Assembly (NCBI GenBank): GCA_002753095.1
Contig: PDZU01000030.1
Span: forward strand, 1 to 34,416
Reading direction: 5' to 3'
DNA length: 34,416 nt
DNA from: Magnetococcales bacterium
GTDB lineage: Bacteria; Pseudomonadota; Magnetococcia; Magnetococcales; Magnetaquicoccaceae
The notes beneath the pieces are model-generated. The model was not told where the DNA came from and ran no database searches. It saw nothing but the letters and a program-made list of their open reading frames with translations. A program made the translations under genes and the position numbers. Below, in pieces: positions 1 through 9,813 of the stretch. Position 1 is the stretch's first letter. Each line of letters starts with the position of its first letter.

Positions 1-55
1 AAAGGAGATGGCTTTCCAGGACCGAAGACGCTTTGGATAGGGCTACAGAGGGTCC

Positions 56-904
56 ATGACTTTGCTTTGGCCATACAGTGCCAGAAAGAGATGGATGTTT
101 GAGATGTGGGTAACGATGTGGGTCATACTGGCGGTATTTTTATCTCTCTATCTGCTGCAATCTTTTTTAGAAGGGGGCAACGCTTGGTGGGGGTTTTTGC
201 CCTCACTATTGATCATTGCCACACTCTCCTTTTTGGACGACCGGAACCCTTTGAGTGCGGAAATACGGTTGTTTTGGCATATTCTGGCAGCGGTGTTGTT
301 TCTCGTTCTCACAGCAGATCACAGTGTGAGGCATGCCTCAGAGGAGTCGGAGACCCTGAATGGTTTGCTCCTTGCGATAAAATTATGTACCATTGTCTGG
401 ATGCTCAATCTTTATAACTTCATGGATGGCATGGATGGGTTGGCCAGTGCCATGGGGGTAATTGGTTTTGCTGGAATTGCGCTGATTGCTGCCGCACACG
501 AGGGCCATGATCTGGCCAAAGGTGCATTGTTGCTGGCCTCTGCCTGTTGTGGCTTCTGGTTTGTCAATGCCCCCCCAGGCAAGCTTTTTATGGGGGATGT
601 TGGTTCAACCTCCCTTGGTTTTATGGCGGCAGCTTTGGGGAGTTGGGCCAATGACACCGGCAAAGTGCCCTGGTGGGCAACCATGCTGATCTTTGCCCCC
701 TTTATTGTTGATGCTTCCTGGACTTTGGGACGGCGTTTTCTGCGCGGGGCACCCCTGTTTCAAGCCCATAGAGAACATCTCTATCAACGATTACTCGCTT
801 CAGGCTACTCTTCCTGGCAAATCTTGGGTATATACTATATGGCAATGCTTTGTTGTGTCGGTGCAGCCTTTTGTCTGAGTACTTGTGAGTTGTCTGGTTG
901 GTAA
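56..904 (+). CDS. WecA/MraY-like undecaprenyl-phosphate sugar-1-phosphate transferase (glycosyltransferase family 4)
   Basis: Polytopic membrane enzyme expected to move a sugar-1-phosphate from a UDP-sugar to undecaprenyl phosphate, starting a lipid-linked glycan on the inner membrane. Family motifs are present in order: the Asp pair in FLDDRNPLSAE (residues 61-62), NLYNFMDGMDGLA (about 119-130, Asp124 and Asp127), GKLFMGDVGSTSLGF (about 174-188) and the late loop HREHLYQRL (about 236-244). At 282 aa it is shorter than the usual 320-360 aa. The first membrane segment and the PNxRSSHxxPxPRGGG motif normally found at the N-terminus are absent, and an in-frame stop lies at 38-40, so the gene either starts at 56 or has lost its 5' end. 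The ABC exporter genes that follow fit a surface polysaccharide locus. The donor sugar cannot be told from sequence. Confidence 0.85.
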   Translation: MTLLWPYSARKRWMFEMWVTMWVILAVFLSLYLLQSFLEGGNAWWGFLPSLLIIATLSFLDDRNPLSAEIRLFWHILAAVLFLVLTADHSVRHASEESETLNGLLLAIKLCTIVWMLNLYNFMDGMDGLASAMGVIGFAGIALIAAAHEGHDLAKGALLLASACCGFWFVNAPPGKLFMGDVGSTSLGFMAAALGSWANDTGKVPWWATMLIFAPFIVDASWTLGRRFLRGAPLFQAHREHLYQRLLASGYSSWQILGIYYMAMLCCVGAAFCLSTCELSGW

Positions 905-955
905 TGATCTGCCTGTGATTAGGCTTTATTGGATACCCGAATTGTGAATAAACAG

Positions 956-1738
956 ATGACACGGGCCAATACGGATCTTGGTAACGCCCTTGCTGCATGG
1001 CGTATCTGGATTGGATTGGGTTGGCAGGATATACAGATTCGCTATCAACGAACACTGTTGGGCCCTTGGTGGGTGACCATGGGGCAGATGGTGACTTTTA
1101 TAGTGATGGGGATGTTATTTAGTGCGGTTCTTCGCACGGATGTGCGGCAGTATATGCCCTATTTGTCGATCAGTATTGTTACCTGGAATCTGTTTGCCTC
1201 TATTATTCTGGAAAGTCCACTGATCTTTATCGATGCCAAACATTTGATTCTTTCTGTGCGGATGCCGTTGTTGGTTCATGTATTGCGTTCCATTGTTCGC
1301 CAGTTTCTTGTTTTTCTGCATAATTTTCTGGCTGTAGTGGTGGTATGTCTCTATTTTGAGCAACCGGTAAATGAATCATGGTTTCTTTTGCCTTTATCGG
1401 TATTTTTGTTGTTGGGAATTGCTTTACCTTGCAGTGTTGCGTTGGCTATTTTGGGTGCACGTTTTCGCGATGCGCAACCGATTCTGGGTATTGCCACGCA
1501 GGTATTGTTCTTTTTGACCCCCATTGTCTGGCGTTGGCAGGATCTGCCTTTGGCCAGCAAATGGTGGGTGACAATCAATCCCCTGCACCATATGCTGGAG
1601 TTGGTAAGAGCCCCATTGCTGGGTTCCTGGCCGGATTCTGACTCTCTTTTTATTGTTTTTCTCATGATGATCCTGCTCAATCTGTGGGCATGGGGCATCT
1701 TTATTTTATTCCGCTCGCGTGTGCCCTATTGGATTTGA
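956..1738 (+). CDS. wzm: Wzm-like ABC transporter permease for polysaccharide/O-antigen export
   Basis: Inner-membrane permease of an ABC-2 type polysaccharide exporter. It would pair with the ATPase encoded next to it to flip or export a lipid-linked glycan. The N-terminus has the family pattern WQDIQIRYQRTLLGPWWVTM, followed by about six hydrophobic segments and the late segment FLTPIVWRWQDLP...INPLHHMLELVRAPLLG that is typical of TagG/Wzm/KpsM-like permeases. I chose the ATG at 956 because it gives a normal family N-terminus. A TTG at 929 and a GTG at 944 are in frame, and none has a clear ribosome binding site. The ATPase start follows two bases after the stop, so the two genes are surely co-transcribed. 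Confidence 0.9.
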   Translation: MTRANTDLGNALAAWRIWIGLGWQDIQIRYQRTLLGPWWVTMGQMVTFIVMGMLFSAVLRTDVRQYMPYLSISIVTWNLFASIILESPLIFIDAKHLILSVRMPLLVHVLRSIVRQFLVFLHNFLAVVVVCLYFEQPVNESWFLLPLSVFLLLGIALPCSVALAILGARFRDAQPILGIATQVLFFLTPIVWRWQDLPLASKWWVTINPLHHMLELVRAPLLGSWPDSDSLFIVFLMMILLNLWAWGIFILFRSRVPYWI

Positions 1739-1740
1739 AC

Positions 1741-2505
1741 ATGGCATCGGTATTTTTGGATCAGGTGTGTGTGGATTTTCCTGTCTATTACGGACGGCAA
1801 CGTTCGCTGCGGGGAACGTTGCTGCATTGGAAAATTGGTGGGGTACTCTCCAGAGATCTTGATAACCAGTTTATGGTACGCAGCCTAGACCATGTGACTG
1901 TGCAATTCCATGATGGTGATCGGATTGGTTTGATTGGTGACAATGGGGCAGGAAAGTCTACGTTGATTCGGATTATAGCGGGAATTTTGGAACCGACCTC
2001 TGGTGAGTTCACATGTCAAGGTTCCCTGGCCTCCATTCTTACCTTGGCCACGATTCTCGATGGGGAGATGACTGGGTATGAAAATATCAACCGGGCACTG
2101 GTATTGCTTGGAGTGGCCAAGAACAGGTGGTCACACCTGCTCAACGACATAGAGCAATTTACCGAATTGGGTGATTTTTTGTCGTTGCCAATCAAGACTT
2201 ATTCTTCTGGCATGCAGTTGCGGCTCTCCTTTGCGCTGATGACCTTGCATCAACCGGATATTGTGTTGTTGGATGAGGTTTTTGCCGCTGGTGATGCCAC
2301 TTTTCGAGACAAGGCCAAGGCTCGTTTGGAGAAAATTACCAACAACTGCGGAATACTGGTGGTAGCACATCACGCCATGGCGGAGATTCAGCGTTTATGC
2401 AACAAGGTTCTTTGGCTTGAACGGGGAAAGGTGCATCGCTTTGGATCGACAGAGAGTGTGGTGGCGGAATATTTGGCAACTCGGCGGCAGGTGCCTAGTG
2501 AATGA
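1741..2505 (+). CDS. wzt: Wzt-like ABC transporter ATP-binding protein (polysaccharide export)
   Basis: ATPase that powers export of the glycan through the neighbouring permease. Motifs visible: Walker A GDNGAGKST, signature YSSGMQLRL, Walker B PDIVLLDEVFAAGD and the switch histidine in VVAHHA. The protein is 254 aa and stops soon after the ATPase fold. It therefore lacks the C-terminal carbohydrate-binding extension of E. coli O8/O9-type Wzt proteins and resembles the short TagH/KpsT-like form. The ATG at 1741 is preferred over an in-frame ATG at 1684, since it follows the permease stop directly and gives the usual N-terminus. Glycan specificity is not readable from this gene. Confidence 0.9.
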   Translation: MASVFLDQVCVDFPVYYGRQRSLRGTLLHWKIGGVLSRDLDNQFMVRSLDHVTVQFHDGDRIGLIGDNGAGKSTLIRIIAGILEPTSGEFTCQGSLASILTLATILDGEMTGYENINRALVLLGVAKNRWSHLLNDIEQFTELGDFLSLPIKTYSSGMQLRLSFALMTLHQPDIVLLDEVFAAGDATFRDKAKARLEKITNNCGILVVAHHAMAEIQRLCNKVLWLERGKVHRFGSTESVVAEYLATRRQVPSE

Positions 2506-2523
2506 TTTGCGTTCCGAGTACAT

Positions 2524-2598
2524 GGTGTCCTCCTTTCATCTGGATGCATGTGTCTGGAAGATTCAGCATACCCAAGAGGAAGGAGGAACACCTGTTTT
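2524..2598 (+). terminator. Possible terminator-like inverted repeat after the export genes
   Basis: GGTGTCCTCCTT (2524-2535) pairs with AAGGAGGAACACC (2580-2592), giving 12 base pairs with one bulged A. A T-tract follows (TGTTTTT). The 44-base loop is long for an intrinsic terminator, so this is a candidate only. It sits between the ATPase gene and the next small gene, where a terminator would be expected. Confidence 0.35.
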
Positions 2599-2646
2599 TC
2601 TGTTTGGTTGCGGCGATGCTGCGCGATGGATGAAGGAGCATGAACC

Positions 2647-2844
2647 ATGTCCAAGACCCCTTCCAAGCTGGCTGGGGAGATTTTTGACCAGGTACACAAG
2701 GCCCGGCAGATTTTGGATTACTTCAACGAGCAGGCGCTGGATGGTCGTGGTGAGTTGGCGGATGGGGCACTGGTTCGCTCCCGTCTGAACGCGGCCAAGG
2801 CCCACCTGATGCGTGCCCTGGAGAAGGCGCAGACCTTGCGTTGA
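2647..2844 (+). CDS. Small hypothetical protein, predicted helical
   Basis: A 65-aa product not recognised as any family. It is rich in Ala, Leu, Lys, Arg and Glu and should form two or three helices (IFDQVHKARQILDYFNEQAL, then LVRSRLNAAKAHLMRALEKA). It has no signal peptide or membrane segment and no cysteines. A good ribosome binding site (AAGGAG, about 2634-2639) precedes the ATG, which supports a real gene. It converges with the minus-strand gene ending at 2872, with 27 bases between the stops. Function unknown. Confidence 0.6.
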   Translation: MSKTPSKLAGEIFDQVHKARQILDYFNEQALDGRGELADGALVRSRLNAAKAHLMRALEKAQTLR

Positions 2845-2871
2845 ATGGGGGTGGTTGCTGGACTGGGGCGG

Positions 2872-3429
2872 TTACGCCTCTGTTTCTGGTTCCAGCACCA
2901 CGAGCAGGGGGGGATTCTCTTCCTGGCGGGCGTGACCATCCGTGATGTGAAACAGCAGGCTGTAATCGACCCGCCAACGGGTACCCATGCTGGTCAGGAC
3001 GGTGGCGGTGCGGGGGTTGCGTTGCACGATGGTGCCATACCACTCCCGGTTGCCTCGATCGCGAAAGCCCACAGAATCGCCGATGGTGAACTGGTTCTTA
3101 TCCTTTTTCTTCTCGCCGCTTTGCGGGTGGATGGTGGTGGGAACGCCTTGCAGGTTGAGGGCGTACAGGGGAACGTTCCAGCTTTGCCCATCTTTTTTGT
3201 CGGTCAGGATGACGGTGCTGCGGCGTATTTCCAGGATGACCGCCTCACGCAGGGTGTTGTCCCGTTGATGGAAGTAGGTCACCTCCAGGCCAGGTTTGAG
3301 GGCCTGTTTGATGGCCTGCAGTGATTCCGGGCGTTGCAGCAGGGTGCCGATAGCCGATTGCAGTCGATAGAGATCGAACGGCGTGGCATTTTGCAGGGCG
3401 TGCAGGATGGCCGAGTAGTCCATGCTCAT
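2872..3429 (-). CDS. Hypothetical protein with two SH3-like (KOW/Tudor-type) repeats
   Basis: A 185-aa protein I cannot assign to a named family. After a helical N-terminus (about residues 1-45) come two similar beta-rich segments. The first runs from LKPGLEVTYF to DGQSWNVPLYALN, the second from FTIGDSVGFRDR to GTRWRVDYSLLF. Both follow the pattern G-x-x-V-x-F-x-x-R ... R-x-(S/T)-x-(T/V)-V-L-T ... W-x-V-x-x-x-L, which looks like an internal duplication of a small SH3-type barrel. Such barrels often bind RNA, DNA or protein, but no function is claimed. The start codon overlaps the stop of the upstream gene (ATGA), so the two are translationally coupled. An in-frame ATG at 3423 is an alternative start. 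Confidence 0.8.
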   Translation of the reverse strand: MSMDYSAILHALQNATPFDLYRLQSAIGTLLQRPESLQAIKQALKPGLEVTYFHQRDNTLREAVILEIRRSTVILTDKKDGQSWNVPLYALNLQGVPTTIHPQSGEKKKDKNQFTIGDSVGFRDRGNREWYGTIVQRNPRTATVLTSMGTRWRVDYSLLFHITDGHARQEENPPLLVVLEPETEA

Positions 3430-3680
3430 GGGGCGACGAAGCGGAGTTCTGGGGCATCGCGGGAGAGAACTTCCAGGCCGAACAGGGTTGGCAGTTCTTC
3501 GCCCAGGTCGCGGCCATAGAGTTGGTGTATTTCCCAGCGCAGGAAGCCGGCCTGTTCGGTGGTGAGGTGGACGCCGACGGCCTGTTGTCCATCGGCCTCG
3601 AATTCGTTTTTGAGGTGTTCGAAGATCTTCAAAGTCAGGGGATTTTCTGGCCATTGCGGCAGATAGGAGACTTTTTCCAC
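3426..3680 (-). CDS. Small hypothetical protein, first gene of a coupled pair
   Basis: An 84-aa soluble protein of unknown function, without cysteines, signal peptide or membrane segments. It starts at a GTG (3680-3678) preceded by a GAGGT ribosome binding site. It ends in a 4-base ATGA overlap with the following gene (3429-2872), so both are probably made together and may work together. The sequence mixes short hydrophobic and acidic stretches (HLTTEQAGFLRWEIHQLYG, then LGEELPTLFGLEVL) with no motif I recognise. Confidence 0.7.
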   Translation of the reverse strand: MEKVSYLPQWPENPLTLKIFEHLKNEFEADGQQAVGVHLTTEQAGFLRWEIHQLYGRDLGEELPTLFGLEVLSRDAPELRFVAP

Positions 3681-3772
3681 GCTGGACCTCGTTGTCTGGA
3701 GTGATGAAAACGGCGCGGTTTATTAGAGCGTGGCTGGGTGGTGCTGTCAACCCTTGCCGCCGGGAAAAAGTG

Positions 3773-3932
3773 GCATGGGGTCAAGGGGAGATTATCTCCC
3801 CTTGCGGGTGCAGGGCAGAGCCCTTCTGGTCATGTGCGGCGTTTCACAGAAGCAAATGCGCAGCATTTGCGCACGCCGCACCAATTTGTGCCCCGCAGAG
3901 GCACGCCTTGGGAGGGCGGACGCCCGACATGC
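3773..3932. repeat. Dispersed palindromic repeat, copy A
   Basis: About 160 bases made of nested palindromes: AAGGGGAGATTATCTCCCCTT (3783-3803), GCAAATGCGCAGCATTTGC (around 3852-3870) and an imperfect GTGCCCCGCAGAGGCAC (around 3889-3905), ending with GGAGGGCGGACGCCCGACA. The same series, in reverse orientation, makes up copy B (5362-5525). A short form is copy C (28546-28601). It fills most of the 309-base gap between the starts of the divergent genes at 3680 and 3990. It resembles a REP/MITE-type intergenic repeat and encodes nothing convincing. Confidence 0.8.
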
Positions 3933-3989
3933 ACCGTATTGTTTTAAGTGGCGCAGGGGAAGTTCAAACGGGGTTGTCCAGGAGGTGGC

Positions 3990-4451
3990 ATGCGTTGGTT
4001 GATCATGATTGGCATCATGTTTGGTGCATTATCGGCGGCCCAGGCGGAGCCTTGGTTGGACCGGGAGCAGCAGGAGCAGCAGAGCCGTTATCGGGCCTGT
4101 TTGTTGGGCAAAGTGCAGGCGACACCGAGTGCGGTTGCGGCGGGCAAGTTGCAGTGGGCCTGTCAGCGTCGTTTCCAGGCGGGAGAGGTGGAAGAAGGGC
4201 GGGAGTTTGAGGAGTGTTTACTGCGCCATTTGCCGCAGGTGCAGAATGATGCCAGTGCGCAGGCGATGATTCACATGTGTGAGGAGCAGTTTGCGCCCCG
4301 GCAGCCGTCGTCGGAGAGCACCGAGGGGGTAAAGCGGGTTTTGCGTTGGTTGCAGGGCGAAAAGCCGCCTGTCGAGGTCAATAATGGCGGACATTTGGAC
4401 GGGAATACATTTGAGACGCTGCAACCGTGGCAGGGTGGGCAGGGGCGTTGA
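3990..4451 (+). CDS. Exported hypothetical protein with two cysteine-paired repeats
   Basis: A 153-aa protein with a clear Sec signal peptide (MRWLIMIGIMFGALSAAQA, cleavage likely before EPW), so it is probably periplasmic. The mature part has two matching units: ACLLGK...PSAVAAGKLQWACQRRF and ECLLRH...DASAQAMIHMCEEQF. Each has the pattern C-L-L ... A ... C-x-x-x-F, with cysteines about 20 residues apart that could form disulfides. I recall this unit from many small uncharacterised proteobacterial proteins but know no function. GGAGGT at 3981-3986 marks the ATG at 3990 as the start. The next gene begins within a few bases of the stop, so the two are likely an operon. Confidence 0.75.
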   Translation: MRWLIMIGIMFGALSAAQAEPWLDREQQEQQSRYRACLLGKVQATPSAVAAGKLQWACQRRFQAGEVEEGREFEECLLRHLPQVQNDASAQAMIHMCEEQFAPRQPSSESTEGVKRVLRWLQGEKPPVEVNNGGHLDGNTFETLQPWQGGQGR

Positions 4452-4463
4452 GTGGGGGATGAG

Positions 4464-4946
4464 ATGCCGGAATTGGTTGCTATCGCTGAGGCAGATGGTT
4501 GGGGCGTGGTACGCAGTGGTGCCACATTGGTTGTCCTGCAGCCCCCTTATCAAACGTGCAATCGTTGCGAAATTTCCGAGCTTTGGCTGGCATCGGCGAT
4601 CAGCAAGCATGGCTTTGATCCGGCATCGGGAATATTCCCCGACTGGAAATCCTTGATTGAAGAGTTGAAAAAAAGACAGCAGGACTATTTCCAAAAGCGT
4701 GGTAAGCAGGGAATTTCTGAACAGGATCTGGATGAGATGTGTCGGGAGTTGCCCGCCGACCGTCTCATGGAATTGCTCGCACATGTCGAGGAAGCGTTGT
4801 TGCCCAAAAAGAAATGGCATGAGGCCGAAAAATTGCTCAACCTCGTATTGAGCGCTTATGCGCTCCCGCAGGAACCGCAACTGTTTATTAAGGCCAATGA
4901 ACTGAAAGTTCTTTGCCTGCAAGGGGAGAGAGCAGAGAGGTTGTGA
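4464..4946 (+). CDS. Hypothetical protein, about 160 aa
   Basis: Unrecognised soluble protein with no signal peptide. Near the N-terminus is a C-N-R-C pair (PPYQTCNRCEISELWL) that could bind a metal. The second half is helical and amphipathic (LMELLAHVEEALLPKKKWHE, then AEKLLNLVLSAYALPQEPQL), reminiscent of a helical-repeat fold but not assignable. The ATG at 4464 has GGGGGA just upstream. A GTG at 4452, directly after the previous stop, is the alternative. It lies between inverted copies A and B of the dispersed repeat, together with the exported-protein gene. Confidence 0.65.
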   Translation: MPELVAIAEADGWGVVRSGATLVVLQPPYQTCNRCEISELWLASAISKHGFDPASGIFPDWKSLIEELKKRQQDYFQKRGKQGISEQDLDEMCRELPADRLMELLAHVEEALLPKKKWHEAEKLLNLVLSAYALPQEPQLFIKANELKVLCLQGERAERL

Positions 4947-4988
4947 AAAAATGCAACCCGTAGCGAGAACGTTATCAAATTTGTCCTG

Positions 4989-5110
4989 CTAGCAGACTGT
5001 CGGATTTGTTTCTATAGCACACTGATATTGTTTGTGATTTTGATTTACGCCGACAATTGCAACATAAATAATATCAATGGTTTGCGCTATATAATCCGAC
5101 AGGCTGCTAG
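4989..5110. mobile_element. MITE-like element with 18-bp terminal inverted repeats
   Basis: CTAGCAGACTGTCGGATT (4989-5006) and AATCCGACAGGCTGCTAG (5093-5110) are inverted repeats with one mismatch over 18 bases. Similarity continues inward after a small gap (CTATAGCAC against GCGCTATA). The 122-base element is AT-rich inside, far too short for a transposase, and begins and ends in CTAG. That CTAG could be part of the repeats or a 4-base target duplication. It looks like a non-autonomous insertion element or the trimmed ends of a larger one. The parent family cannot be fixed from sequence alone. Confidence 0.65.
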
Positions 5111-5113
5111 GCG

Positions 5114-5168
5114 AAACAGGCCACAGGGGCGCGCGTAGCAGAGCTACGTAAGCCCCTGTGGCCTGTTT
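5114..5168. other. Very strong two-part hairpin, possible terminator
   Basis: AAACAGGCCACAGGGGC (5114-5130) and GCCCCTGTGGCCTGTTT (5152-5168) form a perfect 17-bp stem. Inside it CGTAGC (5134-5139) and GCTACG (5143-5148) form a second stem around AGA. The right arm runs into a T-tract (TTTTT, 5166-5170), so on the plus strand it could end transcripts from the 3990-4946 genes. It starts only three bases after the MITE-like element, which may have used it as a target. Confidence 0.6.
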
Positions 5169-5361
5169 TTCAACACAGCAGGGCATGAATTGAGGGCGTT
5201 CGCAGTAGGGTTCCATTTTTTTACAGCCTCAGAGGGGGGGGGGATGTCTTCATTAGAAAAGTTGACTAAAGCATTCCCATTTTTGCCGAGCCTGTTTCAC
5301 CCCGATCTCTCACCCCGCACCTCTGCCGTTCCTCCCCAGCCTCCCCCAGACCGCCCTGGGC

Positions 5362-5525
5362 GTGTCGGGCTGCCGCCCTCCAGGAGCGTGCCCCTGCGGG
5401 GCACAAATTTGGGCGCGCTGCGCAGATTTGGGCAAGCCCAAATCTGCTTCGGTGAAAGCGCGCCATTTCAGCAGGGCCCTGCCCTGCACCCGCAAGGGGA
5501 GATAATCTCCCCTTGACCCCATGCC
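5362..5525. repeat. Dispersed palindromic repeat, copy B (inverted relative to copy A)
   Basis: It contains GTGCCCCTGCGGGGCAC (about 5388-5404), a palindromic CAGATTTGGGCAAGCCCAAATCTG segment and AAGGGGAGATAATCTCCCCTT (5494-5514), and ends TTGACCCCATGCC. Read in reverse it aligns along its length with copy A at 3773-3932, including the shared ends TGTCGGGC and GACCCCATGCC. Most differences fall in the middle palindrome. It ends about 90 bases before gyrA. Confidence 0.8.
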
Positions 5526-5558
5526 GATTTAACGTACCTATGCAGGAAGGGGAAAATT

Positions 5559-5567
5559 TGCTACACT
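5559..5567 (+). promoter_or_regulatory. Possible extended -10 promoter for gyrA
   Basis: TGCTACACT fits the extended -10 pattern TGnTAnnnT, about 50 bases upstream of the gyrA ATG. No good -35 box lies at the right distance, as is usual for extended -10 promoters. Short-motif evidence only. Confidence 0.4.
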
Positions 5568-5618
5568 GACGCGTTCGTTTTTATTGTCGTCAGTCGTCCA
5601 GCGGGGTCAGGGAAGCAC

Positions 5619-8378
<2,760 letters not shown>

Positions 8379-8382
8379 GGCG

Positions 8383-9672
8383 GTGTTGGATCTCAAGAAA
8401 ATACGGGAAAATCCGCAATGGGTTGAGGAACGTTTGGCCAGCCGGGGTCGTGGCTATGATTTGCAGCGGCTGCAGGCTTTGGAGCATGACAAGCGGGCGT
8501 TGCAGAGCGAGACAGAGATATTGCAGGCGCGGCGCAACGCCATTTCCCGCGAGGTGGGGCAACTGAAGGGGCAGGGGGGGGATGCGTCGGCTTTGCTGGT
8601 CGAGATGCAGGGTCTGGGGCCTCGCCTTAAGGAGTTGGAGCAGTTGTTGCGGGTCAAGGAGGAGGAGGTGTTGGCGGCCCTCTCCGAGTTGCCCAATCTG
8701 CCGGATGAGACGGTGCCGCCGGGCAAGGATGAGAAGGAGAATGTGGAGCAGCGCCGTTGGCCTGGGGTGGGGGATCCGGCGGCCAAGCCGTTTACGGCGT
8801 TGAACCATTGGGATATTGGCGAGCGGTTGGGGATATTGGATTTCAATGCCGGGGCGTTGGTGGCGGGGGCCCGTTTTACGGTATTGCGTGGCCTGGGGGC
8901 GCGTTTGAATCGGGCCTTGATTCAGTTCATGCTGGATCTGCATAGCGATGAACACGGCTATACGGAGGTGATGCCGCCATTTTTGGTCAATCGGGAGAGT
9001 CTGTTTGGCACGGGACAGTTGCCCAAGTTTGAGGAGGAGCTGTTTGCCCAGCGCGATGATCCGTTGTTCCTGATCCCGACGGCAGAGGTTCCGGTGACCA
9101 ATCTGGTGCGCGGTGAGATTGTCGAGGAGGAGCTGTTGCCCATGAAATTTGTGGCGTGGACCTCCTGTTTTCGTCGTGAGGCGGGTGCGGCAGGACGGGA
9201 TACGCGCGGTTTGATTCGGCAGCATCAATTTGATAAGGTGGAGTTGGTCTGGATCACCCGTCCAGAGGAGAGTAATGCGGCGTTGGAGCAGTTGACGCGG
9301 GATGCGGAGCAGGTATTGCAGCGTTTGGAGTTGCCACACCGAACGGTAGCCTTATGCACGGGAGATTTAGGGTTTGCAGCGCGCAAGACCTATGATCTGG
9401 AGGTTTGGTTGCCGGGTCAGGGCTGTTATCGGGAGATTTCTTCTTGTTCCAACACCGGTGATTTTCAGGCGCGGCGCATGCAGGCGCGTGTACGGCGCAA
9501 GGAGAGTCGCAAGGTTGAGTTGTTGCATACCTTGAACGGTTCTGGTATAGCAGTGGGCCGGACGTTGGTGGCGGTGTTGGAGAACTATCAGCAGGCAGAT
9601 GGTTCGGTGGTCATTCCAGATGCGCTGCGGCCCTACATGGGAGGGGTGGATATTATTCGTCCGAAAGGGTAG
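8383..9672 (+). CDS. serS: Seryl-tRNA synthetase
   Basis: Charges tRNA-Ser (and tRNA-Sec where present) with serine in the cytoplasm. The 429-aa product is the same size as the E. coli enzyme (430 aa). The N-terminal coiled-coil arm covers about residues 25-100 ([20 protein letters not shown] and onward). Class II motif 2 is seen in [21 protein letters not shown] and motif 3 in [20 protein letters not shown], with [13 protein letters not shown] between them. The start is the GTG at 8383 with GGAGGAGG at about 8366-8373, inside the end of gyrA. A longer frame opening at 8293 overlaps gyrA and is rejected. A tRNA-Ser gene follows 19 bases after the stop, so enzyme and substrate are adjacent. 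Confidence 0.97.
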   Translation: MLDLKKIRENPQWVEERLASRGRGYDLQRLQALEHDKRALQSETEILQARRNAISREVGQLKGQGGDASALLVEMQGLGPRLKELEQLLRVKEEEVLAALSELPNLPDETVPPGKDEKENVEQRRWPGVGDPAAKPFTALNHWDIGERLGILDFNAGALVAGARFTVLRGLGARLNRALIQFMLDLHSDEHGYTEVMPPFLVNRESLFGTGQLPKFEEELFAQRDDPLFLIPTAEVPVTNLVRGEIVEEELLPMKFVAWTSCFRREAGAAGRDTRGLIRQHQFDKVELVWITRPEESNAALEQLTRDAEQVLQRLELPHRTVALCTGDLGFAARKTYDLEVWLPGQGCYREISSCSNTGDFQARRMQARVRRKESRKVELLHTLNGSGIAVGRTLVAVLENYQQADGSVVIPDALRPYMGGVDIIRPKG

Positions 9673-9691
9673 AATCGAGCAGCTTCACAAC

Positions 9692-9779
9692 GGATGGGTG
9701 GCCGAGCGGCTTATGGCAACGGTCTTGAAAATCGTCGTGTCGAAAGGCACCGGGGGTTCAAATCCCTCCCCATCCGCCA
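9692..9779 (+). tRNA. tRNA-Ser, anticodon UGA
   Basis: An 88-nt cloverleaf with acceptor stem GGATGGG/CCCATCC, D-arm GCCGAGCGGC, an anticodon loop containing TTGAAAA (anticodon TGA, reads UCA), the long variable arm typical of serine tRNAs, T-arm GGGGGTTCAAATCCCTC and an encoded CCA at 9777-9779. tRNA-Ser 3' ends are common integrase targets, and the accessory block begins directly after it. I saw no second copy of the tRNA 3' end in this window. Confidence 0.95.
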
Positions 9780-9813
9780 ATTTTAGACGTCTCGTAGCCT
9801 TTGAGGGAAAGTC

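Larger units (their letters stand above)
4947..5618. other. Long intergenic region with mobile and palindromic elements, no convincing gene
   Basis: These 672 bases hold a MITE-like element (4989-5110), a strong hairpin (5114-5168), a G-run (about 5233-5242), a C/T-rich stretch (about 5290-5360), dispersed repeat copy B (5362-5525) and a candidate gyrA promoter. Open frames here run through the repeats, are rich in Pro and Arg, and lack family features, so none is called. Confidence 0.7.

Noticed and set aside
2417-2788. Plus-strand open frame containing PVFLFGCGDAARWMKEHE, which looks protein-like
   Set aside because: It begins inside wzt, overlaps the 65-aa gene with the better ribosome binding site and has no recognisable whole domain. 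It might be a small remnant, but this cannot be shown.
5190-5516. Plus-strand frame of 108 codons before gyrA
   Set aside because: Its second half is repeat copy B and its first half is Pro/Arg-rich low-complexity sequence, with no family features.
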